A stretch of DNA of 64,000 nt from Streptomyces netropsis (GCF_014203545.1 NZ_JACHJG010000014.1:106356-170355), one strand, 5' to 3'; shown: positions 31,926-41,666, counted from the first letter of the stretch. A program made the numbers and translations. The notes: generated by a model not told the origin, from the letters alone.

Positions 31926-34034
31926 TTACCCGGCATCGGTCCCGGAGGCGAACGGACCGGTCACCGGCGGGAAGGACGCGTGCAGTACCGCTCCGCCGCC
32001 CGCGCCGTTGGTGATGTGGAAGTGCCCGCCCAGTTCCGCCGCCCGTTCCCGCATGGACCGCAGGCCCACTCCGCTGCCGGTGCGATGTTCCGGCAGGCCC
32101 TGCCCGTCATCGCTGACCTCGACGGTGACGCGGTCCGGCACCACACGCACCATCAGGGTGGCCGTGGCCGCCCCGGAGTGCCGTACGACGTTGTTCAGCG
32201 CCTCGCCGCCGATCAGGTACACCGCCACTTCCACGGCCGCCGGCAGCGGCGGCAACGGGTCGGGCGTGAACTCCACGCCCACCCGGAGCCGCCCGTCGAG
32301 CCGGCCGGCCACCTCCCGCAGCGCCTTGCTCAGCCCGAGCCGGTCCAATGCCGCCGGGGTGAGGCCGTCCGCGATACGGCGAAGCTCGGAGATGGCCTGT
32401 CCGATGCCCTCGGACGCGGTGGCCAGGGGCCTGGCGGCGGCGGAGTCGTCCGGCACCGCGTACCGCGCGGTGTCGACTTGCAGCCGGACCCCCGACAGGG
32501 CCGGACCCAGGCCGTCATGGAGGTTGCGCCGCAGCCGGCGGCGCGCGTCCTCCCGGGCCACCACCATCTGTTCCCGGGCCGCGCGCAGGTCTTCGTACAG
32601 GCGCAGCGACGCGATCGCCGGTGCCATCTGGTCGGCCAGGAACCGCAGCACCTCTTGGTCCTGCCGGTCCGGCACCCGGTCGCCCGGCCTGGGCGTGACG
32701 TCCAGACTGCCGACGGCAGCGCCCTCGTACACCAGCGGGAACCCGGTGCCGCCCGGCCCCGGCTCACCCGCGGCGGCCAGCACGCGGGAACCGCCGCGGG
32801 TATCGACCCGTACTTCGGCGCCGGGCATGCGCAGCCCGGCCACGACGGCGTCGCACAGCAGCCGCGGTGCTTCGCCCGGGCCCGCGGCCTGGCTGAGACG
32901 CTCGGCGAGTTCGCGTACGACGTGGTACGGGCGGGCGCGGTCGCCGTAGTAGAAGCGGTCCACGCACCGTACGGCCCAGTGCGCGGTGGGGTAGAGCAGA
33001 CCGCCTGCCACCAGCCCGGCCGCTCCCATCACCAGGGCGCCGCCGCTCAGTCCGCCGGGGAGGGTACGGGAGAGCAGCAGGACCACGGCCGTGCAGCCGA
33101 CGATCAGCGCGGTGCCGAGGACGAAGGCGGACAACACCCGGCGCGTCGCCCGGTCGAGATGGGCGGAGCGGTCACGGTTGAAGGCATACGCCGCCGCGAT
33201 CAGCCACGCGGCGGCTCCGACGTAGGTGGCGTACCACCAGTCGCCTCTCAGGAGGTCGGACCGGATGACGTAGACGTCGCCGAGCCACACCAGATAGGCC
33301 AGCAGCGCCACGACCTGCCGTCGGTCGGGGGAGTGCCGCCAGCGCACCGTCATGACGGTCAAGTTGGCCAGCACGAAGAGCGACATCGGGTACACGGCCG
33401 GGACATGAGCGTCCAGCAGCGTCCGCAGCGGGCTCCAGCCACCGTGGTCCAGTGGGTCGGGAAGCCCGTAGTCGGCGCCCAGCGTGACGTACTCGCCGTA
33501 CGACTGCACCAGGCTCCATACGGCGAGGACCACCGCGTACGGCCGGAGCAGCCGGTGGCGGGGCAGGCTCCCGTCGGGCAGATACAGCGGGAACATGTAC
33601 AGGGCGAAGATGAACAGGGCGATGCAGACCGTCGATGCGACGGCCAGCGCCTGGCCGACGCCACCACCGACACCTGCGGCGGACGCCCAGAGCCGGGCCG
33701 TCGCCGACAAGGTGCTCGCTGCCCCGGCCGCGATCATCAGCGGCCCGAGGCCGCTGCGGGACCGGTGAGCCGTGAGGAAGGTTCCGAGCAGGACGAACCC
33801 GACGACGGCCAGTACCTCGGGCCCGCGGACCTTGACGTAGGGCGCCAGCTCGGCGTCGTCCAGACGGGCGAGGGCGAGGACGACCCACGCGGTGACCGAG
33901 ACCAGCGTGACCGCGCACGCCCCGTAGGCCAGGACGACTCTCCGCTCCCGCACCACGGCCTCTTCGCGCACAGTGCCATCCTCGCCCGCTCGTTGTCCCG
34001 GGCACGTGGGGTCACCGTCCCGGAAACGTCCCAT
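31926..34034 (-). CDS. Orphan sensor histidine kinase (NarX/LuxR-type, HisKA_3)
   Basis: A 702-residue kinase. The N-terminal ~370 residues hold about ten membrane segments, followed by a GAF-like region (~385-500). The phosphoacceptor is in RRRLRRNLHDGLGPALSG, and the ATPase domain has EALNNVVRHSG (N box), DDGQGLPEH (G1) and GVGLRSMRERAAELGG (G2). It should phosphorylate a LuxR-type response regulator, but none is adjacent, so it is an orphan in this window. ATG 34034 has GGAGG three bases upstream; GTG 33971 with AGGA is an alternative. The N-terminal topology suggests sensing at the membrane. Confidence 0.9.
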   Translation of the reverse strand: MGRFRDGDPTCPGQRAGEDGTVREEAVVRERRVVLAYGACAVTLVSVTAWVVLALARLDDAELAPYVKVRGPEVLAVVGFVLLGTFLTAHRSRSGLGPLMIAAGAASTLSATARLWASAAGVGGGVGQALAVASTVCIALFIFALYMFPLYLPDGSLPRHRLLRPYAVVLAVWSLVQSYGEYVTLGADYGLPDPLDHGGWSPLRTLLDAHVPAVYPMSLFVLANLTVMTVRWRHSPDRRQVVALLAYLVWLGDVYVIRSDLLRGDWWYATYVGAAAWLIAAAYAFNRDRSAHLDRATRRVLSAFVLGTALIVGCTAVVLLLSRTLPGGLSGGALVMGAAGLVAGGLLYPTAHWAVRCVDRFYYGDRARPYHVVRELAERLSQAAGPGEAPRLLCDAVVAGLRMPGAEVRVDTRGGSRVLAAAGEPGPGGTGFPLVYEGAAVGSLDVTPRPGDRVPDRQDQEVLRFLADQMAPAIASLRLYEDLRAAREQMVVAREDARRRLRRNLHDGLGPALSGVRLQVDTARYAVPDDSAAARPLATASEGIGQAISELRRIADGLTPAALDRLGLSKALREVAGRLDGRLRVGVEFTPDPLPPLPAAVEVAVYLIGGEALNNVVRHSGAATATLMVRVVPDRVTVEVSDDGQGLPEHRTGSGVGLRSMRERAAELGGHFHITNGAGGGAVLHASFPPVTGPFASGTDAG

Positions 34035-34210
34035 CTTCCTCCTTCAGGACATGGCCCCGGAGCAGTACGGACAGCGCGTCACGGGCTGCGTCGCCGAGGG
34101 GCAGCGCGGTGCTCGGCCGTGGTGCCGGGCCACCCGGTGGCGCCCGCCGGGGGCCGACAGCGGGGTGTCGCCCCGGGAGTCACGTGCTGCCATCGGCATT
34201 CACGAGCTGC

Positions 34211-35524
34211 TCAGCGACACGTCGCTTCGTGCAATTCGTGCACCGCGCGGAGCCAGAGGGCGGGCAGCCGTTCGGCGTGCGGAAGCCGGTCGGTGTGGGC
34301 GAGGTACAGGTAGGCCGTGTCGTGGTAGCCGGTGAACATGCTGTAGCAGTGATGGCCGGGAGCGATGGGCCCGAGTGCCACCGCGTGGATCACCGGTGCG
34401 TCCCGGAAGGACAACGGGTCGGCACTCATCCGCACGTTGCTCGCCGACATCACCCCGCGCTGCGGGCGCAGGCTGCGATGGGCGATCCAGGAGGCAAGGG
34501 GGAACGACAGCCGGTCGTACGCCGCCTGGGCGGCGATGCGCCGGCGGTCGGGGCGCAGGAGCGCGGTCTGCCGCGCGACGGCACGCAGACGTCGCCCGGG
34601 ATCCGGCTCGGCGCAGGGCAGTACCACCCGTTCCGAGATGACCCGGTTGCCGATGACCGGGGACGGCGGTCCGAGGTGCCGGGTCGACACCGGCATCCGT
34701 ACCGGCAGGTCTTCCGGCCGGCTGTCCGCCGCCGTCCGGGATTCGGCTCGGATCTGCTGCCAGTACCGCAGGGCTCCCGCCCATCCGGCGAGGTAGACGT
34801 CGTTGACCGTGGCGCCCGTCGTGTGCCCGGCCGCGCGCAGCAGGGACAGTGGCAGCCGTGCGAAGCCGAAACGGGGTGCGCGGCCGGGTCTGTCGTCGGG
34901 GACCGGCCACGTGACCGGGGTGCGGTACCTGCGGAGCACATCGGCGGCGGCGCCGGTGGCGGCGCTCGCGGAGACATCCGCCGCGGGCGGTCGCGCGGAC
35001 CGGGGTGTCGTGTTCCGGGAGGGGGACTCCGGGCTCGGCGGCCGCAGGCCGAGGAGCTCGGTGACCACCCGCGTGGTCGCGACGCCGTCCAGGAGAGCGT
35101 GGTGGACCCGGAAGAGCAACACGTAGCGTGAGCCGGCCTCCTGGCTCCGGACCAGCCACAGGTCCCACTGCGGCCGGCGGTCGGCGGGCAGCGGCTGCGC
35201 CCACAGGCGTGCCAGCAGGGCCGACCAGTCCGCGAGCCGGTCCACCGTGGCCTGCCGCACGTGGTGGTGCAACTGCGGGGGGCCGACGTGCTCGAACTCC
35301 CGTGCGCTGCGGAAGGGGACCGGCCAGTGCCGTGACAACGCCGTGACGGTCTCGATCCGGGGAGCGAGCCAATCACGGAGCTCCGTCACGTCCGGCGGTC
35401 GGTCGGCGACGGTGAGGAGGCAGCCGACCATGGGCGGGAGGCCGCCCGTCACCGAGAGGTAGTGCGCGTCGGCCGGGCGGTACGGCACACCGGTCGGCGC
35501 GGAAGCGGTATCGGACAGCAGCAC
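34211..35524 (-). CDS. Wax ester synthase/diacylglycerol acyltransferase-like (WS/DGAT)
   Basis: A 437-residue acyltransferase. The active-site motif HHALLDG is present (LLFRVHHALLDGVATTRVV), and C-terminal NDVYLAGWAGALRYWQ and MSASNVRMSADPLSFRDAPV match the WS/DGAT family. It transfers an acyl group from acyl-CoA to diacylglycerol or a fatty alcohol, making storage lipid. Actinobacteria usually have several paralogues. GTG 35524 has GGGAG seven bases upstream. Confidence 0.88.
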   Translation of the reverse strand: MLLSDTASAPTGVPYRPADAHYLSVTGGLPPMVGCLLTVADRPPDVTELRDWLAPRIETVTALSRHWPVPFRSAREFEHVGPPQLHHHVRQATVDRLADWSALLARLWAQPLPADRRPQWDLWLVRSQEAGSRYVLLFRVHHALLDGVATTRVVTELLGLRPPSPESPSRNTTPRSARPPAADVSASAATGAAADVLRRYRTPVTWPVPDDRPGRAPRFGFARLPLSLLRAAGHTTGATVNDVYLAGWAGALRYWQQIRAESRTAADSRPEDLPVRMPVSTRHLGPPSPVIGNRVISERVVLPCAEPDPGRRLRAVARQTALLRPDRRRIAAQAAYDRLSFPLASWIAHRSLRPQRGVMSASNVRMSADPLSFRDAPVIHAVALGPIAPGHHCYSMFTGYHDTAYLYLAHTDRLPHAERLPALWLRAVHELHEATCR

Positions 35525-36102
35525 CGGTGTTCTCCCTCGCGAACGGCAATGGCCACGCGGCCGGACCGTTCGGGGCTGCCGCGTCGGCGGTCTGCGGGCG
35601 AACGCGGTGTCGACCGACGGCCGCCCGTCCGGCCTTTGTCCGGCGGCGGGGCCGCGACCAGCGGCGGGCCCTTGAAGGAAGCTAACACCGCTGTGCCGGG
35701 TCGGAAGGGAGGGAGATCGACCCACGCCGCGCATCCCTCGCGATTCACCCGATCGTCCCTCCTTTCTTCCACCTGAGGGACTGTTATCAGCCACCTCGGT
35801 CGCGGCGCGGCCGTGTCGGTGCTGTCGTGGGTACCCCTGACTCGGCACGGCCGAAAGGTAAGTAACCGCAGCACAGCGGACATGAACGCCCTCCTTGGTC
35901 GGCATGGGGTGCCCAAGGGGCGCGGAGTCGGGCGGGTGAGCCCGTATCTCTTCAGTGGCGCAAATACGTCGGTGTGCCCTCGGTGTTCTCGACCAACATC
36001 ATTAAGCGCTGCTTCACTTGCGCGGCGGGAGCTCCTCGTCGCCCGATCGGGCGATTTCAGGGGCTCCCTCTTGACGCATGCGTGCAGAGGGAAGGAACCG
36101 GG
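35525..36102. other. Intergenic region before the encapsulin operon
   Basis: About 580 bases between the divergent WS/DGAT gene and the encapsulin gene. No gene with good coding bias. It must hold both promoters; an AT-richer stretch near 35985-36015 (around ACATCATTAAGCGC) is the most promoter-like segment on the plus strand, but I cannot place boxes with confidence. Confidence 0.4.
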
Positions 36103-37530
36103 ATGTCGATCGCAGCGCACCGGCAGCAGCCGGAGCAGCCCGCACCGCAAGAGGGCCGGGCGCAGCTCAGCCTGGGGATCGCCGCTGCGCGGAACCTGGC
36201 GACCACCACCAAGAGCGTCCCGCAGACGCAGGGCATCAGCTCGAGGTGGCTGCTGCGCATGCTGCCCTGGGTGGAAGTGAAGGGTGGCACCTACCGGGTC
36301 AACCGACGCCTGGTGTACGAGGTCGGCGACGGCCGGGTCACCTTCGTCCAGGACGGGGCCACGGTCAGGGTCGTCCCCGCGGAGCTGGGGGAACTGCCGC
36401 TGCTGCGCGGGTTCCACGACGACGGGGCGCTGCGGGCGCTGGCCGAGCGGTGCCGGCAGCAGGAGTACGCACCCGGCCAGGTGATAGCCGAGCGGGGCGA
36501 GGTCGTCGACCACGTCTATCTCATCGCGCGCGGCAAGGTGGAGAAGGTCGGCACCGGGGCGCACGGCGAGGAGACCCGGAGCGGCGTAATGGCCGACGGC
36601 GGGTTCTTCGGCGCGCAGACGGTGGCCGAGGAGCCGGGTGAGTGGGGGTTCACGGCGCGCGCGATGACGGCGTGCACCGTACTGGCCCTGCCCCGGGCCG
36701 CGTACGAGGAGGTGGCCGGCCGCAACGAGCGACTGCGGGACCACGTCCGGCGGCGCGAGGCCGAGAAGGCACGGCCGCGGAACAGGAAGGGCGAGGCGAA
36801 CATCGCCCTCGCGTCCGGCCACATCGGCGAGCCGGTGCTGCCGGGTACCTTCGTGGACTACGAACTCGCCCCCCGCGAATACGAGCTGAGCGTGGCCCAG
36901 ACGATCCTCCGGGTGCACAGCCGGGTCGCCGATCTCTACAACGACCCGATGGACCAGGTCGAGCAGCAGCTGCGGCTGACCATCGAGGCGCTGCGCGAGC
37001 GCCAGGAGTCCGAGCTGGTCAACAACCCCGAGTTCGGCCTGCTGCACAACGCCGACCACAGCCAGCGCATCTCCACCCACTCCGGCCCGCCCACCCCCGA
37101 CGACATGGACGAGCTGCTGAGCATGCGGCGGGGGACCAAGGCGTTCTTCGCCCACCCCCGGGCCGTCTCCGCCCTCGCCCGCGAGTGCAACAAGCGGGGG
37201 CTGTCCTTCGACAGCGCCGACGTCGGCGGCCACTCCGTTCCGGCCTGGCGGGGCGTGCCGATCCTGCCCTGCGGCAAGATCCCCGTCTCGGACGAGGGCA
37301 CCTCCGCCATCCTCGCCATGCGCCTGGGCGAGGCCGAGCAAGGGGTGATCGGCCTGCGGCAGACCGGGATCCCCGACGAGTACGAGCCCGGCCTGAACGT
37401 GCGGTTCATGGGCATCAACGACCAGGCTCTCATCTCCTACCTGGTCAGCACCTACTACTCGGCGGCCGTTCTCGTTCCCGACGCGATCGGCGTCCTCGAG
37501 AACGTCGAGGTCTTCCACACCCCGTCCTGA
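36103..37530 (+). CDS. Family 2B encapsulin shell protein with cNMP-binding-like insertion
   Basis: A 475-residue HK97-fold shell protein of the SrpI-like family 2 encapsulins. An N-terminal arm (AQLSLGIAAARNLATTTKSV, then PQTQGISSRWLLRMLPWVEV) precedes a cyclic-nucleotide-binding-like insert at ~100-215 (LPLLRGFHDDGALRALAERC, then YLIARGKVEKV and DGGFFGAQTVAEE), which marks the 2B subgroup. The C-terminal half is the capsid fold, ending GLNVRFMGINDQALISYLVS. It should form a protein nanocompartment. Family 2B shells are known to be encoded with 2-methylisoborneol synthases, exactly as here; the next gene follows after 34 bases. AAGGA lies six bases before ATG 36103. Confidence 0.92.
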   Translation: MSIAAHRQQPEQPAPQEGRAQLSLGIAAARNLATTTKSVPQTQGISSRWLLRMLPWVEVKGGTYRVNRRLVYEVGDGRVTFVQDGATVRVVPAELGELPLLRGFHDDGALRALAERCRQQEYAPGQVIAERGEVVDHVYLIARGKVEKVGTGAHGEETRSGVMADGGFFGAQTVAEEPGEWGFTARAMTACTVLALPRAAYEEVAGRNERLRDHVRRREAEKARPRNRKGEANIALASGHIGEPVLPGTFVDYELAPREYELSVAQTILRVHSRVADLYNDPMDQVEQQLRLTIEALRERQESELVNNPEFGLLHNADHSQRISTHSGPPTPDDMDELLSMRRGTKAFFAHPRAVSALARECNKRGLSFDSADVGGHSVPAWRGVPILPCGKIPVSDEGTSAILAMRLGEAEQGVIGLRQTGIPDEYEPGLNVRFMGINDQALISYLVSTYYSAAVLVPDAIGVLENVEVFHTPS

Positions 37531-37564
37531 CGGGCACCACCCCCCGGAACGGAGAGAAGAACCT

Positions 37565-38803
37565 GTGTCACTGCTGTCCCGGATCACCGCGCCCACGGCC
37601 CGCCACGACACGGCGCGGCTCGTGGCCACGCTGCTCACCCACCACCAGGGCATCCGCCGTTCCGCGCCGACGACGCTGCCCGGAACCGCCCCCCGCCCGG
37701 TGGGCACCGTCCTGCCCACCGGGCCGACGGGGCTCGGCACCTCCGCCGCCCGCCTCGCGGCCGGCAGACCAGTCGACACAGCAGTCGGTCGAGCCGTCGG
37801 GAAACCGGCCGGCGACACCCCCGCCACCTCGGACGAGCGCGGTGCCGGCGTCCCGGAGCTGTACTGCCCGCCCGCGCTCCGGGACGACCCGGCGCTCGGC
37901 CGGGAGGTCAACGACCGCCTGGTGGAGTGGGCCGACGAGGTCGGCATCTACGACGGACGCCTCGACCGCGTCCGCGCGGCCGACTTCGGCCGCCTGATGA
38001 TGCTGGCCCACCCCGACACCGACGACGGCGACCGGCTGCTGGCGGCGGGGAAGTGCGCGCTGGCGGAGTGGGCGACGGACGACTACTACTGCGACGACGA
38101 GACCGTGGGCTCCCGCCCCGACCTCCTCGGCTCGCACCTCGGGCTCGCCTACGCGGCACTCGACCCCGCCCATCTCCCGTCCCGCTACGCGCCCGCGTGG
38201 GAAAGGGACCTGCGGGGCGACCCCGTACGGGGCGCCCTGCGCTCGGGCCTGGCGCACCTGGCCCGCTACGCGGAGCCGTCCCAGGTGGCCCGGCTGCGGC
38301 ACGAGGTCGCCGTCCTCTTCGTCGGCTACGGCCAGGAAGGCTCCTGGCGTTCCCGGGGCCACATGCCCAGCGTCCACGAGTATCTGGCCCACCGTCAGAT
38401 CAACAGCTTCCTTCCCTGCATCGCCCTGACCGACGTGGTGGGCGGCTACGCGCTGTCCGCCACCGAATACGCCGACCCCCGTGTGCGCCGCGCCGTGACG
38501 ACGGCCGCCACGGCCGGCACGCTCGTCAACGACCTGTACTCGATGACGAAGGAACACGACTCCTCGGGTGTGGAGTTCAACCTGCCCATCGTGATCGCCG
38601 AGGAGGAGCGCTGCTCGACGCGCGAGGCGATCGAGCGGAGCGTGGAGATCCACGACGAGCTGGTGCGCGCCTTCGAGGCGGAGGCCGCCGCTCTCGTCCT
38701 CACCGGCTCGCCCCAGCTGCGCCGGTTCCTCGCGGGCGTGTGGGCCTGGCTGGGCGGCAACCGCGAATGGCACAGCGGCAGCCCTCGCTACAACGGCGCG
38801 TGA
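37565..38803 (+). CDS. 2-methylisoborneol synthase
   Basis: A 412-residue class I terpene cyclase that converts 2-methyl-GPP to 2-methylisoborneol. The acidic motif is DDYYCDDE (172-179) and the Mg-binding NSE triad is NDLYSMTKE (322-330); TYPE-typical MPSVHEYLAHRQINSF is present. The N-terminal ~95 residues are disordered, rich in Pro, Ala, Thr and Gly, and are expected to act as the targeting segment for loading into the encapsulin encoded just upstream. GGAGAGAAG precedes the GTG start. Confidence 0.95.
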   Translation: MSLLSRITAPTARHDTARLVATLLTHHQGIRRSAPTTLPGTAPRPVGTVLPTGPTGLGTSAARLAAGRPVDTAVGRAVGKPAGDTPATSDERGAGVPELYCPPALRDDPALGREVNDRLVEWADEVGIYDGRLDRVRAADFGRLMMLAHPDTDDGDRLLAAGKCALAEWATDDYYCDDETVGSRPDLLGSHLGLAYAALDPAHLPSRYAPAWERDLRGDPVRGALRSGLAHLARYAEPSQVARLRHEVAVLFVGYGQEGSWRSRGHMPSVHEYLAHRQINSFLPCIALTDVVGGYALSATEYADPRVRRAVTTAATAGTLVNDLYSMTKEHDSSGVEFNLPIVIAEEERCSTREAIERSVEIHDELVRAFEAEAAALVLTGSPQLRRFLAGVWAWLGGNREWHSGSPRYNGA

Positions 38804-38863
38804 GCCCGCCCCTTTCTTGTCACCACCACACACATCCCCGCTTGCCGTAAGGAGCACCACCCC

Positions 38864-39721
38864 ATGACGACCATGCCCGCCCCCGCCGGCGTCCTGCGCA
38901 CCGCCTACCAGAAGTCCGTCGCGGAGTACTGGAACAACGAGAAGGACCCGGTCAACCTGCGTCTGGGCGACGTCGACGGCCTCTACCACCACCACTACGG
39001 GATCGGTGACTACGACCCCTCCGTCCTGGAGGGCCCGCAGGAGACCCGGGACGAGCGCATCATCGAGGAACTGCACCGGCTGGAGTCGGCGCAGGCCGAT
39101 GTCCTCCTCGACCACCTGGGCCCCATCACCGCCGACCAGCGCCTGCTGGACGCCGGCTGCGGCCGCGGCGGCACCAGCATCATGGCCAACGCCCGCTTCG
39201 GCTGCCGGGCCGACGGCGTCTCCATCTCGCAGGCCCAGGTCGACTTCGCCAACGACCAGGCCCGCAAGCGCGGTGTGGACGACAAGGTCCGCTACCACTT
39301 CCGCAACATGCTGGACACCGGCCTGCCCACCGGCGCCTTCCAGGGAATCTGGAACAACGAGTCCACCATGTACGTGGACCTGAACGAGCTCTTCGCCGAG
39401 CACGCCCGACAGCTGGCCTACGGCGGCCGGTACGTCACCATCACCGGCTGCTCCAACGACGTGACGGGCCTGCGCTCCAAGGCGGTCAGCCGCATCGACG
39501 AGCACTACACCTGCAACATCCACCCGCGCAGCGCCTACTTCAAGGCCATGGCCGCCAACGGCCTCGTGCCCATCAACGTGGTCGACCTCACGGCCGCCAC
39601 GATCCCGTACTGGGAGCTGCGCGCCAAGTCCTCCCTCGCCACCGGTGTCGAGGACCCGTTCCTGACGGCGTACCGCGAAGGCAGCTTCCACTACCTCCTC
39701 ATTGCTGCCGACCGCATCTGA
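38864..39721 (+). CDS. Geranyl diphosphate 2-C-methyltransferase
   Basis: A 285-residue SAM-dependent methyltransferase. The SAM-binding motif I is LLDAGCGRGGTSIM (about residues 90-103), with GVSISQAQVDFANDQ as motif II, and the C-terminus YWELRAKSSLATGVED is conserved in GPP methyltransferases. It methylates GPP at C2 to give the MIB synthase substrate. AAGGAG lies ten bases before the ATG. It is the third gene of the encapsulin-MIB operon, closed by the terminator at 39787. Confidence 0.95.
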   Translation: MTTMPAPAGVLRTAYQKSVAEYWNNEKDPVNLRLGDVDGLYHHHYGIGDYDPSVLEGPQETRDERIIEELHRLESAQADVLLDHLGPITADQRLLDAGCGRGGTSIMANARFGCRADGVSISQAQVDFANDQARKRGVDDKVRYHFRNMLDTGLPTGAFQGIWNNESTMYVDLNELFAEHARQLAYGGRYVTITGCSNDVTGLRSKAVSRIDEHYTCNIHPRSAYFKAMAANGLVPINVVDLTAATIPYWELRAKSSLATGVEDPFLTAYREGSFHYLLIAADRI

Positions 39722-39786
39722 CCACCCGTATGACACGGGGGGTGTGGCGTGGGCCACATCGTCACTCGGCCGACGGGCCGGAGGCG

Positions 39787-39821
39787 GAACGGGGCCGGCG
39801 TCGCTGACGCCGGCCCCGTTC
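39787..39821 (+). terminator. Terminator of the encapsulin-MIB operon
   Basis: A perfect 16-bp inverted repeat (39787-39802 with 39806-39821) and a 3-base loop, 66 bases after the methyltransferase stop. A very strong intrinsic-type terminator. Confidence 0.9.
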
Positions 39822-39946
39822 GCACTGAAGTCGCAGGCCACCGAATGTGTGGCCGAACCATGAAACGATCACATATACGAAAAGCGGAACTTCGTGCGAA
39901 GATGCCGTCCCCCGGTCCGTCCGGACGGGGTGACAAGGGGAACATA

Positions 39947-41074
39947 GTGAATCCATCGACGTTCAGATCCGCGGTCGGTGCGGTCCTGACGGTGGCCGTG
40001 TCGGCCGTGCTTCTGCCCGCCTCCGCGGCGAACGCGGCGGCGGGAAACACGCCGGACAGCGATGCGGCAGCCAAGTCCTTCGGCCGCATAGCCGACGCCG
40101 TACTGACCGAGCGCACGGCGGCGCTGCTGGACACCCGGTCGGTGCGCCGGGCGCCGCTGCTGCTCGACAGCAACGTGCGCCTGTCGGCCGGCCTCGCACG
40201 GGCGGAGGACACCGCGCTGTCCTCGCTCCGCACCCGCAAGTCCCGGCTCGCCGCCCTGGGTGAGGCGTACACCGCCGCCGACACCAAGGTCACCACGGGC
40301 ACGCCGCGCGTCAAGAACGGGCGGGCCACGGTCCAGGTCACCGAGACCACGACGCTCACGTACAAGAAGATCCGCGGTGACGAGCCGGCGACGACCGGTT
40401 TCCAGGCCCACCACGAAATGAACTTCGCCGTCACGTCGGGCGGGAAGTGGGAACTGACGGGCATCAAGCCCAAGGACGACGGCCCCCGGGCGATCAACCA
40501 GCCCGTGACGGTTGCCGTGGCGAGCGCGGGATCTCCGCCCAAGGGCACCCCCGCCTCCACGTCATGGACGACGCGGACGGTGCGGAAGACCTCGGGAACC
40601 TCCGGCTACAACTACGCGGCCATGGCGGCCTACGCGGAGAAGTACTGGAAGAACTACAACCCCGCGTACCGGAAGTTCAACGACGCCGGTGGTGACTGCA
40701 CCAACTTCATCAGCCAGGCCCTGAAGGCGGGCGGCTGGAAGGACGACTCCGGCACGTACTCGGACTACCGCAACTGGTGGTACAACTCCTCCAACCAGAC
40801 CACATCCTGGGTGGGGGCCAACGAGTGGGCGTGGTTCACCCTCTCCGCCAAGCGGGCGACCAACCTGTCGAACGTGTACCAGTTGGACGTCGGTGACATC
40901 CTGCAGATGGACTTCGAGCGGGACGGCTCGAAGGACCACTCCATGATGACCACCTACCGGAGCAGGAGCGGTGTCCCGTACCTGACTTACCACTCGACCA
41001 ACACGTACCGGAAGTCCGTGGCGAGCATCGTGGCCTCCAACCCCGGCTCGGTCTACTTCGCCTACCGCACCTGA
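39947..41074 (+). CDS. Secreted amidase-domain (PF12671-like) protein
   Basis: A 375-residue exported protein. A signal peptide (TFRSAVGAVLTVAVSAVLLP, cleavage after SAANAAA) leads to a helical N-terminal region. The C-terminal ~160 residues match the amidase_6 cysteine-peptidase fold: YNYAAMAAYAEKYWKNYNP, then GGDCTNFISQALKAGGW (nucleophile Cys) and SKDHSMMTTYRS (catalytic His). Members cut peptide or cell-wall amide bonds. AAGGGG lies six bases before the GTG start at 39947. Hairpins flank it on both sides. Confidence 0.88.
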   Translation: MNPSTFRSAVGAVLTVAVSAVLLPASAANAAAGNTPDSDAAAKSFGRIADAVLTERTAALLDTRSVRRAPLLLDSNVRLSAGLARAEDTALSSLRTRKSRLAALGEAYTAADTKVTTGTPRVKNGRATVQVTETTTLTYKKIRGDEPATTGFQAHHEMNFAVTSGGKWELTGIKPKDDGPRAINQPVTVAVASAGSPPKGTPASTSWTTRTVRKTSGTSGYNYAAMAAYAEKYWKNYNPAYRKFNDAGGDCTNFISQALKAGGWKDDSGTYSDYRNWWYNSSNQTTSWVGANEWAWFTLSAKRATNLSNVYQLDVGDILQMDFERDGSKDHSMMTTYRSRSGVPYLTYHSTNTYRKSVASIVASNPGSVYFAYRT

Positions 41075-41113
41075 CAGCCCGCGGAGGAGGGCCCTTAGCA
41101 CCCGCCTCACGCC

Positions 41114-41142
41114 TGTGGGCCCCGCTTCCGGCGGGGCCCACA
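41114..41142 (+). terminator. Terminator after amidase-domain gene
   Basis: A perfect 12-bp inverted repeat (41114-41125 with 41131-41142) with a 5-base loop, between the convergent genes ending at 41074 and 41160. It can act in both directions. Confidence 0.85.
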
Positions 41143-41159
41143 TGTGCGTGTGTATGTGT

Positions 41160-41666
41160 TTATCGGGTGGCGCCGTCGAGGGCTTCGCCCAGGTCCCGGC
41201 TGTAGGAGATCCCCGGGTGGCCGCCGAGCAGGACCTCGCCGGTGGGCACGAACCCGGTACGGGCCAGTACGGCCCGTGAGCCGGCGTTGTCGACGGTCGT
41301 GGCGGCCCGCAGCGTGGTCAGACCGTAGTGGGTGGCGGCCAGGGCGCATGCCCGCAGGACGGCGGACGTGGCCAGACCCCGACCGGCGGCCTTCTCGGCG
41401 ATCCGGTATCCGAGTTCGGCGGAACCGTCCGCCACATCGACCAGGTTGATCCGCCCCAGCACCTCCCCACTGTCGTCCACCAGCACATGGAAGTGGATCA
41501 GTCCGGCGTCCTGCTCCGCGAGCAGACTGCTGTGCCGTGCGTCGAACTGGGTGAAGTAGTCGTCGCCACGGTCCGGGACCGAGGCGGCGAAATAGGCCCG
41601 GTTCTCCTGCTCGAACGCGAGCAGGGCGGGGGCGTGGTCGGGGCGCAGGCGCTGGAGTGAAGGCAT
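41160..41666 (-). CDS. GNAT acetyltransferase
   Basis: A 168-residue RimJ/RimL-like acetyltransferase: LQRLRPDHAPALLAFEQENR, GSAELGYRIAEKAAGRGLAT as the acetyl-CoA loop and TTVDNAGSRAVLARTGF. The substrate is unknown. TACCGT sits six bases before the ATG, which lacks a ribosome-binding site, so the mRNA is probably leaderless. Confidence 0.88.
   Translation of the reverse strand: MPSLQRLRPDHAPALLAFEQENRAYFAASVPDRGDDYFTQFDARHSSLLAEQDAGLIHFHVLVDDSGEVLGRINLVDVADGSAELGYRIAEKAAGRGLATSAVLRACALAATHYGLTTLRAATTVDNAGSRAVLARTGFVPTGEVLLGGHPGISYSRDLGEALDGATR

Noticed and set aside
31881..34313. An 810-residue plus-strand frame
   Set aside because: It is antisense to the histidine kinase, whose catalytic boxes are intact.
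35449..37947. An 832-residue minus-strand frame
   Set aside because: It is antisense to the encapsulin gene and intergenic sequence, and its content is low complexity.
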